Positions 5,729 through 7,692 of a DNA stretch of 7,692 bases are shown piece by piece. The translations under genes and the position numbers were made by a program. Under the pieces are notes generated by a model. That model was given only the letters and a program-made list of their open reading frames with translations, made no database searches and was not told where the DNA came from. The stretch's first letter is position 1; each line of letters opens with the position of its first letter. Location of the stretch: assembly GCA_003151295.1 (NCBI GenBank), contig PLXD01000199.1:1-7692 (forward strand), in the 5' to 3' direction. Source of the stretch: Chitinophagaceae bacterium. GTDB lineage: Bacteria; Bacteroidota; Bacteroidia; Chitinophagales; Chitinophagaceae.

Positions 5729-5771
5729 ATGTTAATTTTTGCAGTAGGTTTGCTACTGCAAAAATTAACAT
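5729..5771. repeat. Perfect inverted repeat (19-bp arms, 5-nt loop) ahead of the S46 peptidase gene
   Basis: Left arm 5729-5747 and right arm 5753-5771 are exact reverse complements; the loop is GTTTG (5748-5752). The order is T-run, GC-containing stem, A-run, which is the reverse of a rho-independent terminator for + strand transcripts (no U-tract follows the stem). The bases 5745-5752 read TAGGTTTG, which fits the -7 promoter element TAnnTTTG, so the dyad could be an operator over a promoter. The right arm ends one base before the ATG at 5773. Confidence 0.9.
5745..5752 (+). promoter_or_regulatory. Possible -7 element within the inverted repeat
   Basis: TAGGTTTG matches TAnnTTTG exactly and occupies the centre of the dyad. 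No good -33 TTG is seen at the usual 19-23 base spacing. A start site here would give a leader of about 10-20 bases to the ATG at 5773, or about 125 to the alternative TTG at 5884. Confidence 0.3.
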
Positions 5772-5772
5772 T

Positions 5773-7692
5773 ATGAAACCGAGCACTCTTAATTTAATCC
5801 CGCTGGGAAATGAGCAGCGAGGTTCCATCCGGCAATTGAAAAGTAATTGTGTTCGGATAAAACCGAGATTGCTCAGACCCGGATTGCTTTCCAAACAAAT
5901 CCTGCTCACTCTTTTTCTATCAGTAACTATATTCCGCGGCTTTGCCGACGAAGGCATGTGGCTGCCAATCCTCCTGGGAGAGCAGGTCTATGCCGATATG
6001 GTGAAAAAAGGGCTGAAGCTCACAAAAGAACAGCTCTACAGTATCAACAAGGCCTCCATCAAAGATGCGGTCATCATCTTCGGCGGAGGATGCACCGGAG
6101 AGATCGTGAGCAATGAGGGCCTCATTTTCACGAACCACCACTGCGGCTATGCTGCCATCACTTCCGCCAGTTCCATTGAGCATAATTACCTGCACGACGG
6201 TTTTTATGCACATAGTAAATCCGAAGAAATTCCAGCCCAGGGTCTTCATGCCGATTTCCTGCTGAAGATCGAAGATGTTACCAAAGAGATCGAAGACTCC
6301 GCGAAAGGGATCGGCGACGCGGACAGGGCTGCCAAAGTACAATCCGCTATGTCGGTTATCAATAAACGCTATTCCGACGAATCCAAAAGCATTATCGGAA
6401 AGGTCAGCGCCATGTTCAAAGGCAACCAATTCCTCGTCTTCGTCTACCAGGTATATAATGATATCCGGCTTGTCGGTGTGCCTCCCGAAAGCGTAGGCAA
6501 GTTCGGCGGCGATACAGACAACTGGCAATGGCCCAGGCATACCGGCGATTTTTCCATTTTCCGCGTCTATATGAGCAAAGACGGCAATCCCTCCAATTAT
6601 TCCCCGGCGGACATTCCCCTGAAGCCGAAATATTTTTTACCCGTTTCCCTGAAAGGCCTTAAAGACGGCGACTATACGATGATCTACGGCTATCCCGGCT
6701 CGACAAACCGTTATGAGACCTCCTACGGGATAAAACAAAAAATAGACGTCGACAATCCCACCCTGGTAAAGCTCAGGGATATCCGCCTTAAATACATGTT
6801 TGAAGAGATGAAGAAAGATCCGGCTACAAAGCTGCAATTGGCTTCGAGCTATGCTGGTATCGCCAATTATTGGAAGTTCTACGATGGCGAATCCAAACAA
6901 CTGGTGAAATACGGGATCTACGATCAGAAAAAGACGCTGGAAGAGGCTTTCCAAAAATGGGCGGAGGGAAAACCCGAGTATGAGAACCTGTTTACCGATT
7001 GGTCTAAAACCTATGATGCCTGGCGTCCTTATTCCAAACAACGGGTATACTTGTTGGAAGGCGTCTTAGGAAGTCATCTCATCGCATTTGCCTCCACCCT
7101 GCAGCAGGTAGAAAATGCCCTTGTGAAGCAGGGCGGCGGGGATATCAAAAAAGCGATTGCCGCTGCCACCGAAGCCCGCAGGAACTTCCTGAAAGAAGAG
7201 AATAAGGTCTCCGATCAGCACATCCTGGCACGTACTACGTCGATGTATTACAACGATGTAGACAAGAATCAGTTCCCGATCGGTTTCTTTGAAAGCATAA
7301 AAGGAAGCTTCGGCGACCTTAAAGACCCGGGCACCTATGAAAAATATGCCGCCGCCGTATTCAATAACACCCTGATCTTCGATGACATGAAATGGAATGC
7401 CTTTGTGGCCAACCCCGATGCTACGGTCCTGCAGGAGGATCCGGCGTATAAGCACGCCAGCGCATTCATAAAGAACTGGGAAGGCAAATATTTCCCTTAT
7501 TACCAGCAATTCACGGCTAAGAACAATGAATTGGGAAGGCTGTATCTAAAAGGCATCATGCAGATGGATCCTAAAAAAGTACGCTACCCCGATGCCACTT
7601 TCACCATGCGGGTATCCTATGGCAATGTCAAATCCTATAGCCCCCGTGATGCCGTCCGTTATGATTATGTCTGTACCATGAAAGGCGTATTG
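5773..7692 (+). CDS. S46-family dipeptidyl peptidase (Dpp7/Dpp11 type), 3'-partial
   Basis: S46 peptidases are periplasmic serine exopeptidases that remove dipeptides from the N-terminus of oligopeptides during protein feeding. 640 codons are present with no stop; the family is about 700-730 residues. Seen: a signal peptide core at 43-54 with cleavage likely after Ala58, then the mature start DEGMWLP, FGGGCTGEIVSNEGLIFTNHHCGY with catalytic His123, GGDTDNWQWPRHTGDFSIFRVY with probable catalytic Asp259, and the long helical insert. The nucleophile serine and the residue that sets Asp/Glu or hydrophobic specificity lie beyond the right edge, so DPP7 and DPP11 cannot be told apart. Counted from the ATG at 5773, the His is about 37 residues later than in characterised members (His85/86). 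A TTG at 5884 (codon 38) would give a normal 21-residue signal peptide and may be the real start. Confidence 0.93.
   Translation, partial: MKPSTLNLIPLGNEQRGSIRQLKSNCVRIKPRLLRPGLLSKQILLTLFLSVTIFRGFADEGMWLPILLGEQVYADMVKKGLKLTKEQLYSINKASIKDAVIIFGGGCTGEIVSNEGLIFTNHHCGYAAITSASSIEHNYLHDGFYAHSKSEEIPAQGLHADFLLKIEDVTKEIEDSAKGIGDADRAAKVQSAMSVINKRYSDESKSIIGKVSAMFKGNQFLVFVYQVYNDIRLVGVPPESVGKFGGDTDNWQWPRHTGDFSIFRVYMSKDGNPSNYSPADIPLKPKYFLPVSLKGLKDGDYTMIYGYPGSTNRYETSYGIKQKIDVDNPTLVKLRDIRLKYMFEEMKKDPATKLQLASSYAGIANYWKFYDGESKQLVKYGIYDQKKTLEEAFQKWAEGKPEYENLFTDWSKTYDAWRPYSKQRVYLLEGVLGSHLIAFASTLQQVENALVKQGGGDIKKAIAAATEARRNFLKEENKVSDQHILARTTSMYYNDVDKNQFPIGFFESIKGSFGDLKDPGTYEKYAAAVFNNTLIFDDMKWNAFVANPDATVLQEDPAYKHASAFIKNWEGKYFPYYQQFTAKNNELGRLYLKGIMQMDPKKVRYPDATFTMRVSYGNVKSYSPRDAVRYDYVCTMKGVL

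Noticed and set aside
5259..5957. Minus-strand open frame across the second paralogue and the inverted repeat
   Set aside because: It runs antisense to a gene with a clear signal peptide and paralogue match and through the palindrome; no domain is visible.
5920..6540. Long minus-strand open frames opposite the S46 peptidase (also 6637-7041 and 7066-7509)
   Set aside because: They lie antisense to a gene with clear catalytic motifs and have no recognisable domains; they are shadows of its codon pattern.
1..7692. CRISPR array, tRNA or rRNA genes
   Set aside because: No regularly spaced direct repeats and no tRNA- or rRNA-like stretches were noticed by eye.

Overview
The window looks like chromosomal DNA of a Bacteroidota bacterium, most likely of the Chitinophagaceae or a close relative. 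The pointers are promoter elements of the Bacteroidota form (TAnnTTTG at -7, for example 1393-1400 and 4524-4531), an Obg GTPase whose G4 motif is SKSD, a Bacteroidota-style phenylacetate (paa) gene order, and a peptidase of family S46, which is common in this phylum. The family-level placement is inference.

Region 1 (1-3352) is a phenylacetate degradation locus that appears to be decaying. It holds the 3' part of paaE (2-652), a convergent Yip1-family membrane protein gene (668-1255, minus), and then, behind a good promoter, a paaA start fused to a paaC end (1423-1790). The rest of paaA, all of paaB and most of paaC are missing, and the fusion is out of frame. Intact paaD (1795-2367) and paaG (2435-3211) follow. 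A paaY-like gene (3228-3352) is frameshifted and stops after about 43 codons. If the sequence is correct, the ring-1,2-epoxidase catalytic core PaaABC cannot be made from this locus, although its reductase (PaaE), its maturation factor (PaaD) and the downstream isomerase (PaaG) remain.

Region 2 (3428-4417) is the housekeeping GTPase gene obg, complete, with a GTG start directly after an in-frame stop.

Region 3 (4418-5709) has a promoter with a roughly 200-nt leader that contains a diverged internal duplication. It is followed by two tandem paralogous genes for small secreted beta-rich proteins (137 and 145 residues) of unknown function.

Region 4 (5710-7692) starts with a perfect inverted repeat (19-bp arms, 5-nt loop) that ends one base before the first ATG of an S46-family dipeptidyl peptidase gene. 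That gene runs off the right edge (640 codons present, catalytic serine not reached).
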